DNA from: Siphonodentalium dalli
Taxonomy: Eukaryota; Mollusca; Scaphopoda; Gadilida; Siphonodentaliidae
Direction of reading: 5' to 3'
Length of the DNA: 64,000 nt
NCBI GenBank assembly: GCA_032622095.1
Contig: CP136061.1
Span: 87,538,983-87,602,982 of the forward strand
In this document: piece after piece, positions 33,099 to 44,221 of the stretch
Numbering within the stretch: position 1 is the first letter of the stretch
Layout of the letters: each line of letters begins with the position of its first letter
The notes under the pieces: generated by a model
What the model was told of the DNA's origin: nothing
The model's database searches: none
What the model saw: only the letters and a program-made list of their open reading frames with translations
Position numbers and translations under genes: made by a program

Positions 33099-34613
33099 AT
33101 GTCGCAATCGAGCGAATTAAATGATAATGAGCTAGATTTGATGGAAAAGAGTGTAATTCCACTAAGCACAACAAGGGCCACTAAATATGGACTGAAAAAA
33201 ATTGATGATTGGCTAGAAAAGCGAAACAAATCTGTTGACTTTAATACTGATACACCCGAGTGTTTGAGTGAGATTTTAAGAAAGTTTTACGCCGAGGTGA
33301 AACCTCAAAAGCAAGGAACGAGATTGACGCCAAGTACTCTTTCTGGTTTAAGGGCAGCTCTTCATCGCCACATTACCTCGGCTCCAATCAGTAGGGCGAT
33401 AAATAACCTTCAGGACAAGGAGTTCCAGAGTAAAATGTACGTGACAAGATGCAAACTTTACATGCAAACTGGAAATCCTAAACCAAGACACAAACCAACT
33501 ATTGAGGACGAGGACATGCGAAAAATAGGGATTTATCTCTCAAACTACACCTCAGCTCCAGAAATCCTACTGGAAGCACTCTGGTGTTATCTATGCTACA
33601 ACTCTGGGAGAAGGGGCCGCGAAGGTTGGACCAAAATGTCTAAAGGCACGTTCAAGATCTCCAAAGATTCCGACGGGATCGAATTTGTAGAGATGTGCGA
33701 GGCCGAGGCCACCAAAAATCACCAGGGCGGTGGGTCCAGAGAAAATGATTATAATAATCAGAGAATGTATGGTGACGGTGTGCAGATCTTTAAGTTCTAC
33801 CTTTCCAAACTGAATGACACTTGCGACCGTCTTTTTCAACATCCTCGCAAGACGTACGGTCCCGATGATTGTTGGTACCAGAATGCACCTGTAGGGAAGA
33901 ACACACTGTCGACCATGATGCAACGGATTTCCCAGAAGGCAGGTCTGTCGCAAATTTATACGTGCCACTCCGTACGTGTTTCGACCCTTACCAACCTTCA
34001 TTTGGGCGGTATGAATCTGGAAACCATCCGTAATATCACCAACCATAAAAGCCTCGAAAGTCTAAAACATTACATTTTGGACAGTTCCACGGCTCAGAAG
34101 CGTGAATGTTCCACGATTTTGAATGCTTCGCTAAGTGTCAATCCTGACAATGCGTCATTAAGTGTCAACCCTGATCCCGATGATGATTTTGACTCTGTTA
34201 GTACCTTCAATGGCGCGAACTTCAATGTCGACAATAGTATGATAGACAGTTCTACTAGTATCCAAGATAATGTCTACGAGTCATCTTCCACAGTCGCTAG
34301 ACCTGTAGCTAATGACAATGACTCTCCAATTAACTTTTTGAATAAACAGCCGCTTATCATTGCGGAACCGGTCGGTGTTCTTCCAGTGGCTTCGCCGATG
34401 CCTAATGTTAATATCGCCGGAAATTCTGATGGTATTATCACCATAACCAAAGACGCGCCGGCTGGGACTGTGTTTAGTTTGGATTTTCCCCATGGTGTTG
34501 TTAACAATAATAGTCAAGCATCGTGGCATAACCAACCTCAGAGCAATCTGCAGCACACCATGATATCCGGTGGTACATTCAATAACTGTACAATCCAGTA
34601 TTTATCAAAATAA
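33099..34613 (+). CDS. Crypton-type tyrosine recombinase, 504 aa, intact
   Basis: A DNA-cutting and rejoining enzyme of the tyrosine recombinase class, resembling Crypton recombinases and the related domain of vertebrate ZMYM2/QRICH1/KCTD1-type proteins. The N-terminal part (residues 25-120) fits a core-binding SAM-like domain (KYGLKKIDDWLEKRN, LRKFYAEVKP, LRAALHRHITS). The catalytic part is at about 150-330: Arg in GRRGREG (171-174), Lys206 in EATKNHQ, His290 and Arg293 in CHSVRVS, His316 in NHKSLES, and the nucleophile Tyr325 in LKHYI. All expected catalytic residues are present. A tandem NASLSVNPD repeat (342-359) opens a Ser/Asn/Asp-rich tail ending ISGGTFNNCTIQYLSK. It is a single exon; ATG at 33099 follows AAA. 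AATAAA lies at 34777. Element ends were not defined, so it could also be a domesticated gene. Confidence 0.88.
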   Translation: MSQSSELNDNELDLMEKSVIPLSTTRATKYGLKKIDDWLEKRNKSVDFNTDTPECLSEILRKFYAEVKPQKQGTRLTPSTLSGLRAALHRHITSAPISRAINNLQDKEFQSKMYVTRCKLYMQTGNPKPRHKPTIEDEDMRKIGIYLSNYTSAPEILLEALWCYLCYNSGRRGREGWTKMSKGTFKISKDSDGIEFVEMCEAEATKNHQGGGSRENDYNNQRMYGDGVQIFKFYLSKLNDTCDRLFQHPRKTYGPDDCWYQNAPVGKNTLSTMMQRISQKAGLSQIYTCHSVRVSTLTNLHLGGMNLETIRNITNHKSLESLKHYILDSSTAQKRECSTILNASLSVNPDNASLSVNPDPDDDFDSVSTFNGANFNVDNSMIDSSTSIQDNVYESSSTVARPVANDNDSPINFLNKQPLIIAEPVGVLPVASPMPNVNIAGNSDGIITITKDAPAGTVFSLDFPHGVVNNNSQASWHNQPQSNLQHTMISGGTFNNCTIQYLSK

Positions 34614-34856
34614 AAACATGGTAAACTAAAGTGAACGTTGAAGTGACAATCATTCTGTTCTGTTGTGATTTGAAAATCAAAGTTGAAAGATTTATTGAAT
34701 TTAAGAATTTTTATTTTTATTATTACCCCCCTCTTCCCCACCCCACAAAAAGGCTCATATATTGGACTTTAATTGAAATAAACAATGTCATGAAGTCATT
34801 AACGGCCCAGTGAAATGTTATGAAGTCATTAACGGCCCTGTGATAATAATAGTAAT

Positions 34857-35026
34857 AACATGATTTTCAAGGGCGTTATGGTTCAGTACCGGCCCTCCCG
34901 GAATGATTAACAGCCCTCGGGATATTAGCGGCCCTCGACTTCGTCTCGGGTCGCTAATAGGCCCTCCGGCTGTTAATCATTCCTGTCGGGCCGTTACTGA
35001 ACCATAACGCCCTTGAAAATCATGTT
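34857..35026. repeat. 170-bp near-perfect hairpin 3' of the recombinase
   Basis: The arms 34857-34939 and 34943-35026 pair over about 83 bp with a 3-bp loop (TTC); the outer 30 bp (ATGATTTTCAAGGGCGTTAT...) are perfect. Repeated GGCCCT motifs occur in the stem, and two copies of TGAAGTCATTAACGGCCC sit just upstream (34790-34840). It may be a terminus or recombination site of the recombinase-bearing element, or an unrelated foldback sequence. Confidence 0.85.
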
Positions 35027-35034
35027 ATTGCTTC

Positions 35035-35405
35035 ATTAATGCTGAGTAACAGAAACGCAGAATTTATAATTTATTATATTCCGATCCAGAGATATTTAAT
35101 CATATTTTAATGTATAATGCCGATATCAGTTGTATGTGTCAAGTGCATGCTTTAGGGAATATTTAAAATCATCACTTTGAAACATTGAAACATTGAAACA
35201 AACTATGCTGGAATAGCCAAGGACACATCTCACAGATTCCATGACATGAGAATAGATAACTGATTTTGTTCATTAATGTACTGTCACTCAAGATATTAAA
35301 AAACACCGCGTAACAAAGGGCGCCGTATTTCAAAGTACAGACCGTTGTTCACGTCATGACAAGATTTCACACCTCGTTGACTTAGTGGAACTATCAAAGG
35401 TTATG
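35035..35405 (+). repeat. segment P' (copy of 31132-31500)
   Basis: The direct repeat partner of segment P. At its right edge it joins the satellite of fragment Y with no spacer, whereas segment P is separated from fragment X by about 140 bp. Confidence 0.85.
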
Positions 35406-36031
35406 AGGAACAGATATATAAGCTCAATTTTCTCGCGTTTTACGCAATGAAACAAAACAATGTTATGCATCATTCGAAAGCATAGCCTCTCCTCTTCTTT
35501 AATATTGCAACATTTAAACACTACTTTTGAGAACTAAGCGTATATTTGGCCAGGAACATCGAGCGGTGAATCAGAAATTATCAAAAAAGCGAAAAAAAGT
35601 CCGAGTAACAGTAATGAGGAACAAATATGTAAGCTCATATTTCTCGCGTTTTACGCTATGGAACATATTTTTTCCATCATTCGAAAGCATAGCATCTCCC
35701 CTTCATTAATATTGAAACATTTAGACACTAATTTTGAGGAAAAAAAACGTTTAATTGGCCAGGAACGTCGAGCGGTGAATCGGAAATTAGCACCCAGAAG
35801 AACGTAACATATTCTTCGTAGAAAGTCGCAGATTTCTCCCGAATTACGCAATGTCACTGCCAAATAGTTACATAAATGGAAAGAGTATCACTCACTGTAC
35901 CCATTTCTGGCACATAGGATGCTTTTTGTTCAACAAAGTTCTGAAAAAGTTTGAAAAATGATTGATACCTTTTTGGGCGAAATCTAGATGCCCCGGATAA
36001 TATGGCTCAGCCAATCAGAAAACTCAGTAGG
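35406..36031 (+). mobile_element. foldback family fragment Y, left part
   Basis: Two diverged satellite units, then the core region (AGAAGAACGTAACATATTCT, GAAAGTCGCAGATTTCTC, AGCCAATCAGAAAACTCAGT) in the same order as 25050-25310 of the intact element. Interrupted at 36031 by the 914-bp insertion. Confidence 0.8.
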
Positions 36032-36945
36032 TTGAATAGACGATGGACACTTTCATAATGTGCCGAACAGTTTTACCATGAGCATGGAACTTCATTCTAG
36101 TGGTGTCTTGAACTCTGCCGACAGTAATTCGTGACATTTCAGCCGGCTCCATTTGCCGCCAATGCACGGAGTTAGGGAAGGCCGCAGCCATGTTGGATTT
36201 TTAAATAATTTTTGTGTGTTTTCTTTTAAATATTTTATTTCGGACTAGTTTTAGTCAATGTCAATTTTACTGTGCTGGTGCAGTTGAAGAGTGTGAAATG
36301 TGTTATATTAGTCATCATTCTACCACTGGGGACTTTTAATGGGAGCCTGGATCTTCGTTGTGTACACGCGTTACACCAACTCTATCATGGTGGACATTAT
36401 GTATACAGAGTTTCGCAGTGTATCGATCTGAATATGCGCTACACCTTGCCTTGGATACAGAGTTTCGCAGTGCTCCGGTCTGAATATGTGTTTATGCATT
36501 GGCCTTTAAAAAGCATGGACTTTAATGTATAACAGAGTTTTGCGGTTCACTGAACTGAATATGAGTTTATCTCATTGCCTGGTGTACATGGTTTCGCGGT
36601 TCGCTGATCTGAATATGCGTCGATACATTCACTTTACCTGACCATGGAAGAGCTTGCCCAGGTGTACAGAGTTTCGCGGGTGAATTGTTCTCTGAACGAC
36701 TCAATGCCTTGCATGATGTCAGTTCACGTTTCATGCCCTCCATAAACAACCTGAACTCAACCCAAATTCTTTCGGCCTCACATTCTGCGCTATTGTACCA
36801 GCTCTGTCAAAATTTGTGCAGGACTACATGTTTTAAGGAACCATCTTTGTTTTATATTGATATTTATAGTCCTTTTACATGTATTACCCCATATGGGGGT
36901 GCGCCGTAAAATCATCGGCGGAATATAAATAAACCATACCATACC
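36032..36945 (+). mobile_element. 914-bp insertion with 5-bp TSD, probably retroelement
   Basis: Flanked by the direct repeat GTAGG (36027-36031 and 36946-36950). Removing it restores the core sequence CTCAGTAGGCGGAGTTATCTC seen at 25305. The right end reads AATATAAATAAACCATACCA followed by TACC, that is, a polyadenylation-like signal and a short tandem tail. Inside are about four degenerate units of ~75-110 bp marked by ACAGAGTTTCGC and TCTGAATATG (36405-36690). No protein is recognised. It could be a truncated non-LTR element or a SINE-like unit. Confidence 0.7.
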
Positions 36946-37083
36946 GTAGGCGGAGTTATCTCAAACCAGGAATAGGACCAGCTTCGGGTACGAATTGACT
37001 ATTTGGAGTAACAGGAACGGAACGAGGAACAGAAACAACTTCCGAGTAAAAAAATGACTATTTGGAGTAACAGGAATGAAAAA
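36946..37083 (+). mobile_element. foldback family fragment Y, right part
   Basis: Continues the core interrupted at 36031: GTAGGCGGAGTTATCTCAAA, then ACGAATTGACTATTTGGAGT and GGAACGGAACGAGGAACAGA. Confidence 0.75.
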
Positions 37084-38579
37084 TACCGAAAAGCGATGCT
37101 AAGTTGCTTAAACGCTCCAATACCGGGTTACAGAACTGATGACGATACCAGTGACATTTCATTTTTATTACTACAGACCTATACACTATTACTTACAAAT
37201 CTACACCTGCTTACTCATGTACATAACTCTAAATTTCAAAATTAACCCTTTTGATACCCCGCAGCCTACGCATATGTTCTGAATTTCAAAATTGTTAAAA
37301 CCCAACTATGTATCACGGTCCCATCTTTATCTTAAACTACCAGTATATGACAATCATGATACTGATGCTTATTAAATATTTTATTTTGCACATATATTTA
37401 ACTATGACGGTGCATGATTCTACGATACTGGTACGCATACCCTTGTCATATAGTATGCTCCTATTTCCAAAATTGTAAAACACCAAGCATACACTTCTAT
37501 TATTAGTTTTCCATGTGGCGCTTCTAAATGTGTACCTAGATTTATTACACGCCTTTGTCCGTGTTATCGAAGACAGGTTTATCCCTGTACCCCCGGTGTC
37601 CCCAGCCCCCATCTTACAATGGTGTATTTCACTCTGTAAGTTTCTCCCGGATCGGTACAGCAGTTTGTTCTGCATCGTCTATAGTTGAGCGAAAATTGGA
37701 TTTAAGAGACCAAATCACTAGAACGCGCAAACAAAGCAGTATAATTGCGGGATCACGTCAACAATCTTCCACCATCCAGAACAACCAGGAATATTGTTGC
37801 TATCGATGACATCCATTAATGACTCTTGTTACTTTGATCAGCATTAGATAGTTTGTCTGACATGTTAAATGGAGAAGTTCAGTCTCAGTATCATTGCAAT
37901 GAATCTTGAGGTACCTGAACCCTAAGTGCGGTTCAATTCGAGATCACAATCAGTGTTTGAGACTGTGTGTGGTTATGTCTTATCTTATTCATATCAAGTG
38001 CGGCTTTCTTTATTTTACGCGGAGCTTCAATGACTCTGGATCCTAGATCGACCAGAGACCTGGTGTATGTCATCATTTACACACAAAGAACCATGAAATC
38101 ATTCAAACTATAATACCTGACGACATGGGTAAAATAGTGGCAGACATGAACAGGAAACACAATACAATATGCTTTCAATGTGCTTTCTTTGCATCAGCAA
38201 AGGTAACACATAGACAATGACTTAATAACTTATTTTCCCTAAAAACTACTCAGCTCTGGTCGTTGGGCTCACGTGACCACAAACCAACTGGCCTCTATCA
38301 AACGCGTTCCAAATTATGTGGTCAAAAAGCACTCAAACCGTGTCATCATCGTCGTCTGGACCCTTTGAAAGAAAATAAATAAAAAACGTGGGCTCTCGGC
38401 CTCTTTTCGGATCATCTTTTGCATTGGGTTATACCTTTAATGAACGAGAGGCCGATCACGATCGGTAGATGTTTGACCCATACCTTGGCGATAGTGATTA
38501 GCTATTTTCAACTAGGAATCTAAAATCCATAACATTTAATGCTAATCTTCAAAGATTAGAATTGTTTTTTTTAAATAGG
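37084..38579. other. non-coding stretch
   Basis: No gene or element recognised. Two frames of about 84-112 codons overlap on opposite strands near 37337-37809 and show no motif. The 3' half is AT-rich and lacks repeat structure visible by eye. Confidence 0.35.
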
Positions 38580-38890
38580 CCCATAACTCTGTTAAAAAAA
38601 TCGGATCAAATCCATATTAGAATTCTATCCGTTTTTTTGGGCTGAGAAACATTTAGTTATTGTAGCATGCGTGCATTCTAAATCGAAGAAGGGCCATAAC
38701 TCCATTAAAAACCCATATTTTAACTCGATCTGTATTTTGGGCTGAGAAACAGATTTACAAAATTTGGTTCCGATCGAATAAAAAAATTGTTTAGTTATCG
38801 CACCATGCGTAAAGTGTATACTGGACGGACGACGAGTGGTCAATCTGGATATCGACAATATGTGTACCATACTATTGTATGGGTACACAT
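38580..38890. repeat. degenerate repeat R3, copy 1
   Basis: About two ~130-150-bp units with GGCCATAACTC.GTTAAAAA, AACTCGATCTGTATTTTGGG, CTGAGAAACA and a GGACGGACGACGA.TGGTCAATC end. A second block is at 39290-39770. Confidence 0.7.
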
Positions 38891-39289
38891 AAAAATACAA
38901 ATTAATTAATCAATTAATAGGGGCAAAGAGGGTGTCAAAATAAACCAATATAAAAAGAGACATATCAGATGAAAGTATCAGGAATGTTGAGAAGTGTTCA
39001 TTTTTAACTACAGAAATCACTGCAAGTGAATGAGGAGAAAAAATGGAGATATAATAGAAGAATGAATAAATGAAAACTATAATGAGAACATCCCTACAAA
39101 TGAACAATAATATTCCAATTAAAACTATTAGAACTGAATGGCAGAATCCACTGAATGATGAATGGGTTACATCTTCACTGCTATGTGGTATATATGTGGC
39201 TAAAATGAATCTAACTCAACAAGACAACATTATCGCTGGTCTCTCTGTTGCAGTTAAGCTAGTATTACCTCAAATCTGTTCAATTCTTA

Positions 39290-39770
39290 GTTGAAAAAGG
39301 GCTATAACTCTGGTATAACACATTGGATCTGTATTTTGAGTTGAGAAAATTTGGTTCCTATCAGATGAAAAATGGGTTGATCTATCGAAGCATGTGTGAA
39401 CTCTATGTCAAAGGCCATAACGCCATAAAAAAAATCAGATCAAACCAATATTCGAACTCGATCTGTGTGTTGGGCTGAGAAACTCATATACCAAATTTGG
39501 TTCCAATCAGATATAAAATGTTTGAGTTATGGCAGAATGCGTGAATTCTAAGTCGAAAAAGGGTCATAACTCTGTTTAAAAAAAGTCGAATCAAACTCAT
39601 ATTTGAACTCGATCTGTATTTTGGTTCAGATCGGATAGAAAATGTTTGAGTTATCGCATTATGCGTAAAGTGTCCACGGACAGACAGACAGACAGACTGA
39701 CGGACAAACGACGATTGGTCAATCCGGACGTCGACACAATGTGTACCCATACCATATAAAAATGATGGAA
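39290..39770. repeat. degenerate repeat R3, copy 2
   Basis: About three units of the same family (AAAAAGGGTCATAACTCTGT, CTCGATCTGTATTTTGG, GAAAATGTTTGAGTTATCGC), ending with ACAGACAGACAGACTGACGG and GGTCAATCCGGACGTCGAC, the same terminal block as copy 1. The region between the copies (38891-39289) is AT-rich and non-coding. Confidence 0.75.
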
Positions 39771-39779
39771 ACTACAATA

Positions 39780-40070
39780 CAAAAGTTGTTATAATACAAG
39801 AGAATCTATACAAGAGAATGGAGAGAAAATAAGAAAGAATAGAAGTAGGGTTAACAGAGAAGAAAAGAATAACGTCAAGACAAAGAGAATATGAACAGCA
39901 AACAAAGTGAATAGGAACAACGGAATAGACACTTCAAGGAAAAGAAGTAGTTTTAGAAGTGGAGCAAGGAAGAAAACAGAAGATGAGCATCAAGACAAAG
40001 AGAAGATGAGCATCAAGACAAAGAGAAGCGGAACATCAAGACAAAGAGAAGTGGAGCAAGGAAGTAAATC
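39780..40070 (+). repeat. purine-rich strand-asymmetric tract
   Basis: Strongly A/G-biased on the plus strand for about 290 bp. It contains three to four copies of CATCAAGACAAAGAGAAG with short spacers (39985-40052). No gene is implied; the long frames here encode Lys/Arg/Glu-rich low-complexity sequence. Confidence 0.65.
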
Positions 40071-40186
40071 CGTGTTGATTTTAATTAGGAGTGTTCACTT
40101 CTTTTCAATGTTCAATCTTGTTGATTTGTCTGGTTACTTGTACATTGAATATCATCTAGTACGGTTATTGTCAATACAGTCATACA

Positions 40187-40545
40187 CAAGTAGTATTTAA
40201 ATGTTGCAATATTAAAGAAGGAAGAGGGAGGCTATGATTTCGAATGATGTATAATATGTATTGTTTCATAGCTTTAAACGCGAGACATTTGATCTCTGTT
40301 CCTCATTCCTGTTACTCCAAATAGTAATTTTTTTACTCGGAAGTTTTTCCTGTTCCTGTGTCCGTTCCTGTTACTCCAGATAGTCATTGTTTTACTCGGA
40401 AGTTGTTCCTGTTTCTCGTTCCGTTCCTGTTACTCGAAATAGTCAATTCGTATCCGAAGCTGTACCTATTCCTGGATTGAGATAACTCCGCCCACTGAAA
40501 TTTCTGATTGGCTGAGCCATATATCCTATATATATATAGATAATA
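40187..40545 (-). mobile_element. foldback family fragment Z
   Basis: Reverse-orientation core: TTAAATGTTGCAATATTAAA, CGAATGATGTATAATATGTA, three repeats of a GTTCCTGTTACTC.A.ATAGT block, and GATTGGCTGAGCCATATATC. It corresponds to the right core arm at 26650-27170 of the intact element. Confidence 0.8.
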
Positions 40546-40589
40546 TGATTACGTCAGTACGTATGGACAACCCAAAACACCTACGCGTC

Positions 40590-41330
40590 CATCTATAAAA
40601 TGATAAATGTATGTTTCATAGGAAAGCCTGTATTTCTGGACAACTTGGGATATACGATCACGTCAGTAGTATACGTATGGACCGTAGGACGGCGACATGT
40701 CACTCTATGTCCAAAGGTTCGCTATTCCCAAGGTTCATTATACCGAAGTTTCGCTATTCCCAAGGTTCTCTATATTCCTCGAGATTCAGAAGTTTTTTTA
40801 TAACTTGTTATTTTGAAGTTTCATTCTATATTCTAAAGTACTGAGCGGATTCTTTATAATAAGACTCTTTTTATGAAGGAAATAACGTAAAGGTACTCAA
40901 TCCGATAAGATGCTGCTAAATTACTCTTTCTTTGGCTTCGGTGGGAAAAAAATATTTGATTAGAGTCGAGGAACCCACCCATCAAAGCTCAGAGTAATTA
41001 GATATCGATCTTTGCAGTTTGATATTTGTATTGTTTCTGGGCCTGATCGTGCCAGAAGGACGAGGTCAAACGGGCGGTCTTCCAGATAAAGATGGATAAC
41101 TGTAAAATTGTGGTAATAATAACTACGTGGTATTAGAGTTGTCCATCTTTTCTGATTAAATACGCACAGAATAGCAAACCTTCAGAATAGCGAACCTTCT
41201 GAATAAGAACCTTTGGAATAGCGACCCTTCGGAATATGGAACCTTCGGAATAATGAACCCGATCCTGTATAAAGAGCCCATGACACGTCCATCAATAAAT
41301 GTATACATTTTTCATGGGACTGTTTATATA
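40590..41330. repeat. inverted repeat with minisatellite in the arms
   Basis: The left arm has AAGGTTCGCTATTCCCAAGG and GAAGTTTCGCTATTCCCAAG (40712-40770). The right arm has AGAATAGCGAACCTTCTGAA and GGAATAGCGACCCTTCGGAA (41170-41250), the reverse complement of the same ~16-bp unit. Outer parts are similar (CGTCCATCTATAAAATGATAAATG against CGTCCATCAATAAATGTATAC), but there they read in the same orientation. An R1 repeat fills the loop. Confidence 0.65.
40895..41110 (+). repeat. dispersed repeat family R1, copy 3
   Basis: TCTTTGGCTTCGGTGGG, GATTAGAGTCGAGGAACCCA and CATCAAAGCTCAGAGT in the same order as copy 1. It extends further right, sharing AGATGGATAACT with copy 4. Confidence 0.7.
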
Positions 41331-41339
41331 TACATATAT

Positions 41340-41620
41340 AAAACTGGAGTAAAGTTGAGACCAACATGTCTTTGTTAATTTTGGTGCCCAGATTTCAACG
41401 AAATTTGGTGTGGTGACTCAGGGTGCCCTGGCACTGGCAGAGTGTATAATGGCGTTAGTTTTTCAAAATTTTGATTTAAACAAATTTAAATGAATAAAAA
41501 AATATGAACAATATTTAGGTACAAACAAACCTATTTGCACGAGAATATGTTGCAACACCATATATAGAGGAATGTGGGCAACAGTTAGACATTGTGAGAT
41601 ATTGCCTCTAACATTTCTCT
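41340..41620 (+). mobile_element. Helitron-like 5' fragment (related to 5508)
   Basis: ATACATATATAAAACTGGAG, then ATTTCAACGAAATTTGGTGT and GGTGACTCAGGGTGCCCTGG, similar to 5508-5640 and to the start of Helitron B. No defined ends. Confidence 0.45.
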
Positions 41621-41785
41621 AATTTCCAGACCAATATCCATGGCGCCAGTCAAGATATATTATCCATATAGCACATGTTACTATATTTGTTCAAAATGCA
41701 ATCATCAGGTGAAGGTTGAATCTGGCCAAGCGACCAATTTTCAAGGCAAAATTCAGTATTTAATTTAATTTTTGAAATTTTAAAG

Positions 41786-42010
41786 GTACTCAATCCGAAT
41801 TAACCCTCGCAGATTACTACTTCCTTGACTTCGGAGGTGAAACATATTTGATTCAAGTCGAGGAACTCACAACATCAAAGCTCAGAGTGATCACATACCG
41901 ATTTTTACAATCTATCTTTTTAATTTTGGTGGCCCAGCAAACAGCAGATCGTATACATTCTCTGACCAAATTGCAGATGAAGATGGATAACTCTAAAATC
42001 AAATTGTTTT
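41786..42010 (+). repeat. dispersed repeat family R1, copy 4
   Basis: GGTACTCAATCCGAATTAAC, GACTTCGGAGGTGAAACATA and CATCAAAGCTCAGAGTGATC, then a right part shared with copy 3 (AGATGAAGATGGATAACTCT). Confidence 0.75.
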
Positions 42011-43094
42011 TTTGTGTGTGTCAGATGTTTGACAAACCAGCAATATTCGTTGAGCAAAAAGTTGATAAATTACCGTTTTTTTTAAATTTTATGCTATAAT
42101 TGACTGCGGTTAGCATTATTTTCGAGCAATTAATCGATTCTGTCAACTGAAGCGGCATTTCAAAAAATCTTGTTGTTGTTGGAATCTGATGGTATGGGGA
42201 CTATTGATTATTGATTCGGATTGAGGACCTTTAAGGGAAAAATATCTTTATTGGATAAATTTACATATAATACTGAATACATTTTTATGGAAACGGGGAT
42301 TTATTGCATATTTCACATAGCCACATCTGATTTATTAATATTTATAGAGGTTTATGTATGCTTGACTTTCAGCGAGTTTCATGGATGGGGCATAATGACT
42401 CAATGAGACACAATTTATGGCCTGTGGTAGGATCCAACTTCAGTAGATGATAGGCACTTCGAAAAGGAATGAGATAATTTGCTAAATGACTACTGTTTTG
42501 GGACTGGAGTGGATAACTAATTTAGATCAAACAAAATGATGTCATTGTGCAATAGTGGTATGTTCGGGGCGTTTCCTATATGGTTACTACTTAGGGGTGA
42601 CCCCTTCTGTGAAGTAGATGATGAGGAACAAGTATTAAGGGTGGTCCCAGCTCGAGATTGCATGCTTGTTCGTAACTTTTGTGAGCTTATATCGTACTCT
42701 CAGATGTCTAATCATTGTGATATGTCAATAATAGTGATAACGGAGACCTAGACTTAAATTAACAATTTTGATGGAAATTTAATTCTATTTAATTCTATTT
42801 CAATTTAATTCTATATATGTCTCTATGCCAAAAAACTTAATGATCGTTGTGAGTTTTATCTAAAATTACTAATCATGCGGCACATGCTGACATTATTGTT
42901 AGGCATCTGATAGTATATAAACATTTTAATAATTGCCCGGGAGGAATGACATTAGTATAAGGGACGCAAAGCAAAATCCACCACAAAGTCACTTAAATCT
43001 TGCCATTTGAAAGTTGGATCTTCACATTCTATGACACACATTATTAATATAAGGTATTTCGTAATTTATTAACTGTACTAGTTACTTCCCTATC
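42011..43094. other. non-coding stretch
   Basis: AT-rich, with short frames lacking motifs. Nothing recognised. Confidence 0.35.
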
Positions 43095-43185
43095 GCAACA
43101 GCAAACACTTTGTACTGGTGGAATATATCATTCTTGACGGGCATAGATACATAGATATTCATGGCATGGTCTGAGAAAATGCTAC
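43095..43185 (-). mobile_element. end fragment of the Mutator-like MITE family
   Basis: TTTGTACTGGTGGAATATAT and GATATTCATGGCATGGTCTGA match the right end of the MITE at 15335-15846 (TTTTGTACTGGAGGAATATG and ATTCATGGCATGATC). Only about 90 bp are recognisable. Confidence 0.6.
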
Positions 43186-44221
43186 TAGATTAATCATTTA
43201 TATGATTGCCTCATTATTCATGTACATGTATAACTAGAAGGTCGTGGCAGTTCAACTAAGTTGGCCTGGAATTATTATGTTTATCATACATATTATTCCA
43301 ATCCAAATGAATGCCAATGTGTCAAGTCGACAATAGCAAGTACGCAGGGCTATGTTTAATAATTTTGCCACAAATAGCCACTAGTTAATATATATGCTAG
43401 CCATGCTGATCAAGCTCCCGCTTAATGCTTAAGGTTTAAATCGAGAACACAGTGTTAAAATCATGAATTTATTTAATATGTGAGAATGCTAAAACTAATC
43501 ACTGTGCATTATAATTATTATATTTAACTTGATAGTCCATCACAGGAAACATAATTCATACACACAGATGGAAAGTTGGCCTGGAAGCATATCCTCTCAC
43601 CGGTCACTGCATGAACTCTGCAGTGTGCCGAGACCAAGTGAGATTGGGAGATGTTCGTTTCCTTCACTCAACAAGAAGATAAATGACTCACTTTGTTAGT
43701 CACCAATTCACTGGGCTTCACATGTTTGTTACATCTGTGTGTCGACTGCTCTGTAGATGGCTAGAATTGTATTTTGACCTGAGTCACAGTGCGTGGGTGA
43801 GGCTCAGTGAGCCTGAAGTCGTTGATAACTGAATTTACTAATCTGTAATCACTAAATTGACTAATACAATCCTATTATTATTAGATTAGTAGGCCACATG
43901 ACCGCTTTCACCGATTACTACTTACACAATTTCCAGCTACGCGCTACGTTCAACGGTTCATGACTGAACTACACTGTATATAGTAAATGAGTATATCAGT
44001 CAGCTCTAAAATATCCATTTTCTGAGTTCCTTGACCCAAGTTGAGGCTTGACCTGACAGTGTTAGATATTAACAATTAATTGACTATTTAGAGAAGTAGT
44101 TAGTAGACTGAACATTTTGCCGCTTACACTAAGTTGCAGTTGCAACTCTAAGTCTAACCAGTCCAGGTGAAAACAGACGTAAAATTTAACAATAACAGAA
44201 CAAGTCAAATTGCCGTGGTGA
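43186..44221. other. non-coding stretch
   Basis: No repeats or genes recognised. This is one of the less repetitive parts of the window, so introns of a flanking gene are possible but unsupported. Confidence 0.3.

Noticed and set aside
33591-34046. 151-codon minus-strand frame
   Set aside because: Antisense to the catalytic part of the tyrosine recombinase, which is clearly the coding strand.
31132-35405. P and P' as LTRs of a retrotransposon enclosing the recombinase
   Set aside because: No TG...CA ends, no primer-binding site or polypurine tract, no gag/pol between them, and the interval contains other defined elements.
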